Shown here: positions 18,579 to 25,859 of the stretch, one piece after another | Layout: each line of letters begins with the position of its first letter | How positions within the stretch are numbered: position 1 is the stretch's first letter | Assembly (NCBI GenBank): GCA_024277255.1 | Contig: JAJRVQ010000167.1 | Span: 1 to 64,000 of the forward strand | Reading direction: 5' to 3' | Length of the DNA stretch: 64,000 nucleotides | From: Acidobacteriota bacterium | Lineage (GTDB): Bacteria; Acidobacteriota; Thermoanaerobaculia; Multivoradales; SZUA-115 | The notes under the pieces: generated by a model | The model's database searches: none | The model's input: the letters and a program-made list of their open reading frames with translations, nothing else | What the model was told of the DNA's origin: nothing | Made by a program: the position numbers and the translations under genes

Positions 18579-19594
18579 CGCTCTTCCAACTCCCGCAGCA
18601 GGATCGCCTCCAGCTCCGCTCGCTTCTCGTCGCTCGCCACGCCGCTCTGCGAGAGCATGAAGATGGTGTTGAGCAACTGGTCGGTCGCCAATACTGCCCC
18701 CGCCTTCTGCCGATCGCGAAAGGCGGTGATCAGAGCCTGGAGCGCATCGAGATCGGTCTGCCCGAGATGGGCGCTGACGATCTTGCCCAACTGCTCGGCA
18801 TCGGGGTAGTCGATGTCGAGCCGCAAGCAGCGGCGCAGGAAGGCCGGCGGCAGGTCGCGCTCACCGTTGCTGGTGATGACCACGAAGGGGAAGGCCTCGC
18901 AGCCCACCCGGCCGTGCTCCACTACGGTACTTACTTCCTTCCCCGAGGGATCGGTGATGGCCACTTTGATCTTCGCCTGCTGATGCGAGATGCGCTGCAA
19001 CTCCGGAATTTCAAAGGCACCCTCCTCAAAGATGTGCAGCAGATCGTTGGGCAAGTCGACGTCGCTCTTGTCGATCTCGTCGATGAGCAGGGCCCGCGGT
19101 CGTTTGTCCGGCAGAAAGGCGGTGCCCAAAGGACCGAGTTTGATGAAGCGACCGATCTCCTCGTCGCGCGCCGCGCCAGCGCCGCGCGGCGCCGCAGCGA
19201 CCTCATGCCGATCGCTGCGGCCATCGCTGTGCCGGTCGATCTGCGCCTGGCGCAGACGGGCCACGGCGTCGTAGCGGTAGAGCCCGTCGCTCAGAGTGGA
19301 ACGCGAATTGATCGGCCAACTCAGCACGCTACCTAGCTCCAGCTCGTGCGCCACAGCATAGATCAGCGAACTCTTGCCGGTTCCCGGCTGGCCGGTGACC
19401 AGAATGGGGCGGCGCAGGTAGAGCGCGGCGTTGACCACCTCGACCGCTCCCGGCGGCGGTTGGTAGCTCTCTCTGCGCTGCTGGTCTCGGTTGGAGAAAT
19501 CCCGCCAGGGAGGCAGGGGCAATCTCTCGACCAGGAGCCCCTTCTCGGACCGACCCGGCTTGCCGTTGCCCTCGAAAATCTTCCAGTCCTTCAT
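18575..19594 (-). CDS. MoxR-like AAA+ ATPase of the VMAP ternary system
   Basis: A 339-residue AAA+ ATPase. Walker A is GQPGTGKS (68-75) and Walker B is LLIDEID. The sensor-1 strand reads ITSNGERDLPPAFLRR, with arginines at the expected arginine-finger position. The sequence fits the MoxR branch, whose members work with vWA proteins as a remodelling switch. I chose the ATG at 19594 because GAGGAGAGG sits 3 bases upstream and the protein then begins cleanly; an in-frame extension to 19675 would run into the previous gene. The gap to the SIR2-VMAP stop is 10 bases, and the stop overlaps the vWA start, so all three are one transcript. It probably uses ATP to set the active state of the SIR2 effector. 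Confidence 0.9.
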   Translation of the reverse strand: MKDWKIFEGNGKPGRSEKGLLVERLPLPPWRDFSNRDQQRRESYQPPPGAVEVVNAALYLRRPILVTGQPGTGKSSLIYAVAHELELGSVLSWPINSRSTLSDGLYRYDAVARLRQAQIDRHSDGRSDRHEVAAAPRGAGAARDEEIGRFIKLGPLGTAFLPDKRPRALLIDEIDKSDVDLPNDLLHIFEEGAFEIPELQRISHQQAKIKVAITDPSGKEVSTVVEHGRVGCEAFPFVVITSNGERDLPPAFLRRCLRLDIDYPDAEQLGKIVSAHLGQTDLDALQALITAFRDRQKAGAVLATDQLLNTIFMLSQSGVASDEKRAELEAILLRELEER

Positions 19595-19604
19595 CGTCCT
19601 CTCC

Positions 19605-21716
19605 TCATCCGAACTCGACCGCCAGGGACAGCCGATTCGCTGCTTGGCGGGTCGGCGGTGGGCGGTCAGCATCATCGATCAGCAGCCCGAAACAGCCGCC
19701 CGCGCCGTTCGGGTCGTCCTTGTCGCGATCGCGAAGGTCGCGCAACGCGACCGTCAATCGGCCAACCTCGGTCTGACCCAGCAGCGCAAAGACGGCCTGC
19801 ATCATCGTCATCGGATCCTCCGACAGCGGCGGCCGAGGCCACAGCGCCACCGGCACCCCCTGTTGCAGGGCCACCTCGAGCGGATCGGGCGTCGAAGTCA
19901 ACGACGACGAACGGGGCGGCGAGCGCAAGACCACCATCGCCAGGTCGTCGCAGCAGAGGTGGCCACGGCAGTCGGGCTCGTTCAGCGCGGCGGCGCCGAG
20001 CCAGGCGGCACGGCGGCTCGCCGGGCGGCGATCCGGCAACTCGGTCAAAGGCAACTTCTCTTTGGCGGCCGCCTTCCACCGCTCCCAGGCGGCCTTCCAG
20101 GCGTCGCGTTCTCCAGGATCGCGCAGCCGCTCGGGCCGCAAGACGACACGATGGGTCGAGCCGATCGGCGGCAGGTCGGAGCCATCGGCCGCCTTCGGGC
20201 GCCAGCGATCGATCGCCTCGGCCAACAACGAGGCGGGAAGCACGAAGGCGAGATCGACCGCCTCCTTCGCCAGCCCCACCGAGGTGATCTCCCGCACCAC
20301 CTCGCCGAGGAACCGGTGCAACTCAGCCACCGTGCAGGCGCGCTCGTCGACCAGCCGCTCGAATCCTTGGTCGCGGTAGTACCAGGCCTCGGCAGAAAAG
20401 GGTTTGGCACCGTGAGTCTGGCGAATCAGCGCCAAGGCATAGCCATCCTGAAGCGCCGGCTCTGCGGCCATGCCGGTGGCCGCTCCTCGTTGACCGAACG
20501 CCGCTGCCGCCCGCGCCATCCAATCCTCCAGCGCCGGCCGCAGATCGGCCGGGCAGCGGGGCAACAGCGTTCGAACCAGGCTCAACAGCGGTGCATGGCC
20601 TGCCGAGGTCCTATTGCTCGCCGCCAGCCGGCAAGTGGCCTCGCGCAACAGTAGGTAGGCGTCGGCCGCACCGCCGAGACGGAAGGTGGGGGGCGGAATC
20701 AGGCGGTTGTTGGCCTCGGCGATGACGGCGGGATCGAGAAACAGATCGTCGGTCAAGCGGGACAATTCGTCGACCCAACCCTGCTTCTCCGCGCTCAACC
20801 CCGGCTTTCCACCGGCGAAGTGAGGCTCTTCCGCCACCCCGGCCTCCCGCCCCAGCCGGTGAAGGAACTGGAAGAATGGGGTCCCGTAGTCTTCGTAGTA
20901 GACGACTTCCACGTGCTGGCCGGCGAGCAACGCGTCGACATCCACCCCGCCCGCTCCCGGATCCTGCGGCCGCTTGAGGAGCAGCCAGCTGACTTCGGTA
21001 GTGCCCGCGGTCAGCTTGAGGATCTCCTTCATCTGGCGAACGATGAAGGGGTCGTCGAGACTGAAGCCGACGAAGAGCAACGGTCGCGTGGTGAGCACGG
21101 TGCGCAGCGTCTCGCAGGCGAGGCGGAAGGGCCTCCCCGGCTCAGGGCCGTAGAGATCCAGATAGCTGCGCTGAGACAAAACATAACTCCCCGCTCGGGC
21201 GGAGCCATGGAGATGCCAGACGGTCGGCTTCTTCATCGTGGTTCCAGCGGCGATCTTCGTCAAACCCGCTTCGTCCAAGTTGTGGACCCGGACCACCTCG
21301 TCGCCCTGCAACGTTCGTGGCCAGTCGAGCACCGAGTCGTAGTTGGTGGTGATCACCAGCTTCGACCCCAGCCGCCAGACGGCGCCCGGCCCGGAAAGGT
21401 CGGCCTTGGGCGGCATTCCGACGCCGAAGATCTCTCCCATCAACAGGTTGAAGCGGGCCGGCGTCAGCTTCTCCTCGGCCACTTGTGCCGCCTCCAGCGG
21501 TTCCTGCTGAGCGAGCAGCGCGGCAAACTTCTCAGCCGCCTGCCGGCTGGCCACCCCTCCCGTATCCAGCTGCTGCCCGAGCTTGGCCAAGAGGCCATCC
21601 CAGCTCGGAAACAGCGAGCTGTTGACGCTGACGCTCAAACCGGCGCCGACGAAAGGAACGAGCCGATTCTCGGTGCGCCGAAGTGCGTCTACAAGTTGCT
21701 GCGGAATCTCCGGCAT
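19605..21716 (-). CDS. SIR2-VMAP fusion: putative NAD-degrading effector of a ternary conflict system
   Basis: A 703-residue protein and first gene of the operon. Residues 1-290 form a SIR2-like domain with FVGAGLS (22-28), TTNYD (123-127), HLHG (168-171) and FVGFSLDD (215-222). N125 and H170 fit the catalytic Asn/His of NAD-hydrolysing SIR2 effectors. Residues 300-470 are a helical middle region. Residues 470-703 resemble the VMAP C-terminal domain: FVLPASLLAEAIDRW, a VVLRPER strand, paired tryptophans (WKAAWERW) and GVPVALWPR. VMAP means vWA-MoxR-associated protein, and both partners lie directly downstream, which supports the call. The ATG at 21716 follows a GAGGG site; the open frame extends 51 codons further upstream but lacks domain content. 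A sirtuin deacetylase role is unlikely because no zinc cysteines of classical sirtuins are visible. Confidence 0.85.
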   Translation of the reverse strand: MPEIPQQLVDALRRTENRLVPFVGAGLSVSVNSSLFPSWDGLLAKLGQQLDTGGVASRQAAEKFAALLAQQEPLEAAQVAEEKLTPARFNLLMGEIFGVGMPPKADLSGPGAVWRLGSKLVITTNYDSVLDWPRTLQGDEVVRVHNLDEAGLTKIAAGTTMKKPTVWHLHGSARAGSYVLSQRSYLDLYGPEPGRPFRLACETLRTVLTTRPLLFVGFSLDDPFIVRQMKEILKLTAGTTEVSWLLLKRPQDPGAGGVDVDALLAGQHVEVVYYEDYGTPFFQFLHRLGREAGVAEEPHFAGGKPGLSAEKQGWVDELSRLTDDLFLDPAVIAEANNRLIPPPTFRLGGAADAYLLLREATCRLAASNRTSAGHAPLLSLVRTLLPRCPADLRPALEDWMARAAAAFGQRGAATGMAAEPALQDGYALALIRQTHGAKPFSAEAWYYRDQGFERLVDERACTVAELHRFLGEVVREITSVGLAKEAVDLAFVLPASLLAEAIDRWRPKAADGSDLPPIGSTHRVVLRPERLRDPGERDAWKAAWERWKAAAKEKLPLTELPDRRPASRRAAWLGAAALNEPDCRGHLCCDDLAMVVLRSPPRSSSLTSTPDPLEVALQQGVPVALWPRPPLSEDPMTMMQAVFALLGQTEVGRLTVALRDLRDRDKDDPNGAGGCFGLLIDDADRPPPTRQAANRLSLAVEFG

Positions 21717-21945
21717 CGGCCCTCGTGGTCTCCCCTCTCTCTCAGAAACAGGCTGTTCTCGGATACGGTAGTTACAAAAGATCTTACCTCCCTTTCGGGG
21801 CAACTCACCGTGACCCGCGACCACCGGATCCTCAGCCTCCACATGGTACGCTTGTGAAGTTCTGAACAAGCCCTAGAGGCCCTGAAACCAGGGGGTTGCG
21901 GTGGCTGGACAACCGCACCTTCGCAACGGTTGGAGTCTGCCCGAG

Positions 21946-23631
21946 ATGAGTGAAATCGAGCGCGAAACTCTGGAAATGGATGTTCTCTTCGTCGGTGCCG
22001 GACCTGCCGGACTGGCGGGCGCCTACCACCTGGCTCGGCTGATCCGCGATCACAACGAGAAGGCCGGAAGCGATGCGATCAAAGTCGAGATCGGCGTCCT
22101 GGAGAAGGGCAAGGAGGTCGGTAGTCACACGCTCTCGGGTGCGGTGGTCGATCCGCGCGCCTTGCGCGAACTCTTCCCCCACGATTGGCGCCAGGCTCCG
22201 CTCGAAGCCGAAGTCGAAAAGGAGGGCCTCCTCTGGCTGACCCCGAAGCGCTCGTTTTCGGCCCCCATCCCGCCACCGCTCGACAACCACGGCAACTATG
22301 TCGCCTCGCTGGGCAAGCTCGCCAAGTGGATGGCCGGCAAGGTGGAAGAGATCGGCGTCGACATCTTCACCGAGTTCCCGGCCACCGAGGCGCTGATCGA
22401 GGAGGGCAAGGTGGTCGGTGTACGCACCGGCGACCGAGGAATCGGTCACGACGGCGAGCGCAAGGCCAACTTCGAGCCGGGAATCGATATTCGCACCCGC
22501 TGCACGGTGCTCGCCGAAGGGGTGCGCGGCACCTTGACCAAACAGCTGGAGGAGACACTGAACCTCAGCCAAGACAGCAACGCTCAAATCTACGCCATCG
22601 GCATCAAGGAGCTGTGGGAAATCCCGCCGGGCCGGATCGAGCCGGGTGAGGTGATCCACACCATGGGCTGGCCTCTCGGCACCCGGACCTACGGCGGCGG
22701 ATTCTTGTACGGGATGAGCGAAACCCTGCTGGTCGTCGGCCTGGTGGTCGGTCTCGACTACGAAAACCCGCTGCTGGACCCGCACGAAGAGTTTCAACGG
22801 ATGAAGACGCACCCCACGATCTCCCAGCTCCTCGACGGCGGCACGATGGTCAACTACGGCGCCAAGGCACTGCCCGAGGGCGGTTGGTGGTCGCTGCCCA
22901 AGCTGGCGGGCGATGGTTTCTTGCTCGCCGGGGATTGTGCCGGATTCCTTAACAGCATGCGGCTCAAGGGGATCCATCTGGCCATCAAGTCGGCCATGTT
23001 GGCGGCCGAGACGATCTTCGAAGGGCTGCGGCGCGGCGGCCTCGATGCAGCGGCCCTCCAACGCTACACCGAGAAGATCGAAGAGAGTTGGGTACACGAG
23101 GAGATGTGGGAGGTGCGCAACTTCCACCAGGCCTTCGATCACGGCCTCCTCGCCGGCATGGCGCAAGCCGGCCTCGGGATGATGACCAACGGAAGAGGCT
23201 TCGGTCTGTTCGACCGCCTGCGCAGCGAACCGGGCCACGAGCGCATGCTGCCACTCAACGGCGCCGGGGAAGGCAAGTTCGAGGCGTTGGAACCGGTGGT
23301 CAAAGACGGCGAGCTGACCTTCGACAAACTGGCCGATGTCTACAACTCCGGCACCGGCCACGACGAGGACCAGCCGGTCCACCTGCGGGTGGCCGACACC
23401 GACGTCTGCATCCACCAGTGCGCCGTCGAGTACCAGAATCCCTGCCAGCGCTTCTGCCCGGCCGGTGTCTACGAGATGGTCAGCGAAGCCTCCTCGCCCA
23501 CCGGTCAACGGCTGCAGATCAACGCCAGCAACTGCGTGCACTGCAAGACCTGCGACATCATGGACCCCTACGCCATCATCACCTGGGTCCCCCCCGAGGG
23601 CGGCGGTGGACCGAGCTACGGCAAGATGTAG
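21946..23631 (+). CDS. Electron transfer flavoprotein-ubiquinone oxidoreductase
   Basis: A 561-residue ETF-QO. It takes electrons from reduced electron transfer flavoprotein and passes them to quinone at the inner membrane, linking fatty-acid and amino-acid oxidation to respiration. The N-terminus has the FAD dinucleotide motif GAGPAGLAGA, and LAGDCAGF is the second FAD contact. The C-terminal ferredoxin-like part holds the 4Fe-4S cysteines (CPAGVYE, then CVHCKTCD). I prefer the ATG at 21946, which has GGAG 10 bases upstream. An in-frame GTG at 21901 would add 15 residues, but its AGGGGG site is partly locked in a small CCCTG/CAGGG hairpin (21880-21893). No etfAB genes lie in the window. It is divergent from the SIR2-VMAP operon, sharing about 230 bases of upstream DNA. 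Confidence 0.96.
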   Translation: MSEIERETLEMDVLFVGAGPAGLAGAYHLARLIRDHNEKAGSDAIKVEIGVLEKGKEVGSHTLSGAVVDPRALRELFPHDWRQAPLEAEVEKEGLLWLTPKRSFSAPIPPPLDNHGNYVASLGKLAKWMAGKVEEIGVDIFTEFPATEALIEEGKVVGVRTGDRGIGHDGERKANFEPGIDIRTRCTVLAEGVRGTLTKQLEETLNLSQDSNAQIYAIGIKELWEIPPGRIEPGEVIHTMGWPLGTRTYGGGFLYGMSETLLVVGLVVGLDYENPLLDPHEEFQRMKTHPTISQLLDGGTMVNYGAKALPEGGWWSLPKLAGDGFLLAGDCAGFLNSMRLKGIHLAIKSAMLAAETIFEGLRRGGLDAAALQRYTEKIEESWVHEEMWEVRNFHQAFDHGLLAGMAQAGLGMMTNGRGFGLFDRLRSEPGHERMLPLNGAGEGKFEALEPVVKDGELTFDKLADVYNSGTGHDEDQPVHLRVADTDVCIHQCAVEYQNPCQRFCPAGVYEMVSEASSPTGQRLQINASNCVHCKTCDIMDPYAIITWVPPEGGGGPSYGKM

Positions 23632-23686
23632 GGACGGACTTTTTTTCAGATTGCGCGAGCGATTTGATCCACCGTTGGCGTCAATA

Positions 23687-23758
23687 GGGAGTAGAAAGCA
23701 ACGAGCGCGCAGGCGGTCGGTGCCCTGAGCCATCGTTTTGGCTCGAATCTCTACTCCC
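23687..23758. repeat. 72-bp element bounded by 9-bp inverted repeats
   Basis: GGGAGTAGA and its reverse complement TCTACTCCC bound a 72-base segment. Nested inside is a second stem, GAGCC and GGCTC (23727-23744), with an 8-base loop. It sits between the ETF-QO stop and the toxin-antitoxin promoter. GGCTCGAATC near the 3' end resembles a tRNA T-loop, but the rest does not fold as a tRNA. It may be a terminator-like structure, a small structured RNA or a remnant. Confidence 0.35.
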
Positions 23759-23763
23759 CGGCC

Positions 23764-23792
23764 TTGCAATAGGTATGACTAAATGTCATACT
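23764..23792 (+). promoter_or_regulatory. Toxin-antitoxin promoter and overlapping operator
   Basis: TTGCAA (23764-23769) and CATACT (23787-23792) are 17 bases apart and could be the -35 and -10 boxes. A perfect inverted repeat, GTATGAC and GTCATAC (23773-23791, 5-base gap), lies across the spacer and -10 box. That is where an autorepressing ribbon-helix-helix antitoxin would bind. The transcription start would fall almost on the antitoxin ATG at 23799, so the message may be leaderless. Confidence 0.55.
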
Positions 23793-23798
23793 AAAGGC

Positions 23799-24041
23799 AT
23801 GGCCAAGACAAAGGTAGCAATCACCATGGATACCAGCCTACTTTCCGCCGTGGATTCCCTCGTCGAGCAGCAGATCTTTCCCAATCGCAGCCGCGCCATT
23901 CAGCAGGCTGTGCAGGAGAAACTGGACCGGCTACGGCGAACCCGGCTCGCCCGCCAGTGCGCCAAGCTCGACCCGGCGTTCGAGCGATCGCTCGCCGAAG
24001 AGGGGCTGGCCGACGACTCGACCGCCTGGCCCGAGTACTGA
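23799..24041 (+). CDS. Ribbon-helix-helix antitoxin of a MazEF-like pair
   Basis: An 80-residue protein beginning MAKTKVAITMDT, with a short basic strand followed by two helices (LLSAVDSLVEQQIF, then NRSRAIQQAVQEKL). This is the ribbon-helix-helix DNA-binding pattern of type II antitoxins. The acidic, flexible C-terminus (SLAEEGLADDSTAW) is the part expected to cover the toxin. I chose the ATG at 23799 over an in-frame ATG at 23775, because the earlier one lies inside the operator inverted repeat. There is no good ribosome site, consistent with leaderless translation. The toxin gene follows after 9 bases. Confidence 0.85.
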   Translation: MAKTKVAITMDTSLLSAVDSLVEQQIFPNRSRAIQQAVQEKLDRLRRTRLARQCAKLDPAFERSLAEEGLADDSTAWPEY

Positions 24042-24050
24042 GGCGGATCG

Positions 24051-24437
24051 ATGGCGACTGCGCACCGTCCAGCACCGGATCACCGAGACCCCTATCGTAG
24101 AGATCCAGTTCACAGGGGTGACGTTCTGTGGGCTAACCTGGGACCCACCCGGGGCCACGAGCAGGCCGGCCGCCGGCCGGTCGTGGTGCTGAGCCACGAC
24201 GTGTTCAACCAGCGTTCAGGAACCGTGATCGCTCTGGCAGTCACCAGCCGGCCGCAACAGGCCGGCTTTCCGCTGACTCTGGAGCTGCACTCAGCGCAGC
24301 TGCCCAAGCGCTCCTGGGCCAAGATCAGCCAGATTCGTACCCTGGCGGTCGACCGCCTGGAAGAGAGACTCGCCCGGCTCAGTCCCGAGGAGATCGCGAC
24401 TCTGGTCGATGGACTGAACGAGATCATCGGCGACTGA
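24051..24437 (+). CDS. mazF: MazF/PemK-family mRNA endoribonuclease toxin
   Basis: A 128-residue MazF/PemK-type toxin, expected to cleave single-stranded mRNA at short sequence motifs when freed from its antitoxin. The core shows the family pattern: HRGDVLWANLGPTRGHEQ at the first strand and loop, RRPVVVLS, the conserved VIALAVTSR strand, and SWAKISQIRTL. The first 18 residues are a proline- and arginine-rich extension before the conserved GDV strand; translation could begin later, but I see no better start. The weak AGGCGG upstream of the ATG and the 9-base gap from the antitoxin stop suggest coupled translation. It is the only recognisable toxin gene in the window. Confidence 0.93.
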   Translation: MATAHRPAPDHRDPYRRDPVHRGDVLWANLGPTRGHEQAGRRPVVVLSHDVFNQRSGTVIALAVTSRPQQAGFPLTLELHSAQLPKRSWAKISQIRTLAVDRLEERLARLSPEEIATLVDGLNEIIGD

Positions 24438-24498
24438 CCCGCGCGGAGAGGACCACGGATCAGTCGCCTGAGGGCTGCCTTGACTTCTACCCTGGTTT

Positions 24499-25713
24499 CT
24501 ACCCTATCGGACCGATGGTGCAGCCGCCGCTGCCGGTATCCACATGGATCCGGGTTTGGCCGTCGCCGCGCTTGGCTCCCACCACTCGGGGACCGCGCTT
24601 GCGCAAGATGGCATCGTCGTAGCGCACCACCAACCGGCCGGAGCCCAGGCTGGTGTCGAGATCGAAGGAGGCATCGGCGCCGGCGTGAATCTTGACGCTC
24701 CCCGAGCCGGTATCGATGAGCACTTCGCGAGCCGTGGCCAGCGAACTCTCGAGCAGCACGGAGCCGGAGCCGGTATCGCCGACGAAAGTCTCGATCTCGA
24801 CGCCGAGAACTCGAATCGAGCCCGAGCCCGTATCGGCTTCCAGGTTGCCGACCGTACCGTCGGCGATCTCGATACTTCCCGAACCGGTGTCGGCGATCAG
24901 CCGGCCGGCGGAAACCTTCAAGACGCGAATCGAACCGGAGCCGGTGTCGAAGTTTCCGTTACCCACCAGCGAACCGATGCGGATCGAGCCTGAGCCGGTA
25001 TCCACATCGGTCTCGCCGCGGGCCCAGCCAATCCGCACGCTGCCGGAGCCGGTATCGACGCTGAGGTTGCCGGCGAACCCCGCCAGATCGACCGAACCGG
25101 AGCCGGTGTCCACCTCGAGGTCGCCGCTGGCTTCGCCACCATCGACATCCCCAACCACGTTGCGCACCGCCAAGCGAGTCCCCGGCAGAATGTAGATCGT
25201 CACTTCGGCAAAGAGAGTCGGCACCGAACTGCTCCTGGAACCGTACAGCGTCACCTTCTCGCCCCGGTAATGGCTTGAGGTCTGGCTGAGATTGAAGGAG
25301 TTGAGGATCTTCCACCAGATACTGTCTTCATCACCGTCTTTTTCACGCGCGGGATAGTGAAACCCTCGATAGTCACCCACCGGATAAGAGAGCGACCAGA
25401 CCTCTCTACCCTTGCGGTCCTTGCCGGAAACCCATTTCATCCCGGCGAGCAGCTCCTCGGTCTGCGCGGCGTTGCGCCCCTCGGCGTAGACGGTGGTGTC
25501 GACTCGGACCTGCGTCCCGCCACCTTCCTCAAGGTGCATCCGGCCGGCGAGGTTGGCCAGCCGCAGGGTGCTGTTGTCCGAGATCGGGAAAGTCTCCGAG
25601 AAACTTCGATCACGCGGTGCGGCCCACAGTGTGGTCGCCAGGAACAGGGTTGAAAATGCGGCCAGACCGAGGGCCACACGGAAGGTTCTACTGGACGCTC
25701 TGCTGGTATTCAT
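24499..25713 (-). CDS. DUF4097-like secreted beta-solenoid protein with DTGSGS repeats
   Basis: A 404-residue exported protein. A signal peptide of about 30 residues (hydrophobic core ALGLAAFSTLFL) ends near LWAAP. After about 150 residues the chain becomes repeats of roughly 20 residues, each containing DTGSGS followed by a short beta strand such as VRIGW or IRVLK. Eight copies are perfect and two are degraded at the C-terminus. This is the pattern of DUF4097 / head-GIN-like adhesin domains, predicted right-handed beta-helices, with each turn carrying an Asp-Thr-Gly-Ser-Gly-Ser corner. Function is unknown; binding to the cell surface or calcium would be guesses. The ATG at 25713 has GGAG 8 bases upstream; an earlier in-frame ATG at 25728 has none. 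It is divergent from the S9 peptidase gene. Confidence 0.85.
   Translation of the reverse strand: MNTSRASSRTFRVALGLAAFSTLFLATTLWAAPRDRSFSETFPISDNSTLRLANLAGRMHLEEGGGTQVRVDTTVYAEGRNAAQTEELLAGMKWVSGKDRKGREVWSLSYPVGDYRGFHYPAREKDGDEDSIWWKILNSFNLSQTSSHYRGEKVTLYGSRSSSVPTLFAEVTIYILPGTRLAVRNVVGDVDGGEASGDLEVDTGSGSVDLAGFAGNLSVDTGSGSVRIGWARGETDVDTGSGSIRIGSLVGNGNFDTGSGSIRVLKVSAGRLIADTGSGSIEIADGTVGNLEADTGSGSIRVLGVEIETFVGDTGSGSVLLESSLATAREVLIDTGSGSVKIHAGADASFDLDTSLGSGRLVVRYDDAILRKRGPRVVGAKRGDGQTRIHVDTGSGGCTIGPIG
24519..25115 (-). repeat. Coding tandem repeat (DTGSGS units)
   Basis: About ten imperfect units of roughly 55-65 bases each encode a DTGSGS corner and a beta strand. On the plus strand the shared core reads GAGCCGGTATC or GAGCCGGTGTC. 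Such near-identical units suggest expansion by slippage or recombination and could vary in number between strains. Confidence 0.8.
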
Positions 25714-25859
25714 CGGCGTTCTCCTCATGCGGATTCCATCTGGCTGCCATTACGCGACCGTGGGCCGGAAAGTTTCGCACCCGGCGATGCAGACACCGAG
25801 TGGCCCAGCGGTCGGTCCACGGTAGACTCGCCCCGTTTGGCCTAACCACGGAGGATTCG

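Noticed and set aside
19595..19675. Upstream extension of the MoxR frame
   Set aside because: It overlaps the end of the SIR2-VMAP gene, and a good ribosome site lies right before the ATG at 19594.
21717..21869. 51-codon N-terminal extension of the SIR2-VMAP protein
   Set aside because: No domain content, and the usual SIR2-type beginning is reached directly from the ATG at 21716.
23640..23646. Seven-T run after ETF-QO as an intrinsic terminator
   Set aside because: Only a 4-bp stem can be drawn just before it.
23687..23758. tRNA gene
   Set aside because: Arms and a GGCTCGAATC run look tRNA-like and the length is about right, but the T-stem does not pair, and no D-arm or anticodon arm can be drawn.
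24519..25115. CRISPR array
   Set aside because: The repeats are in-frame coding units of a DTGSGS protein with no unique spacers.
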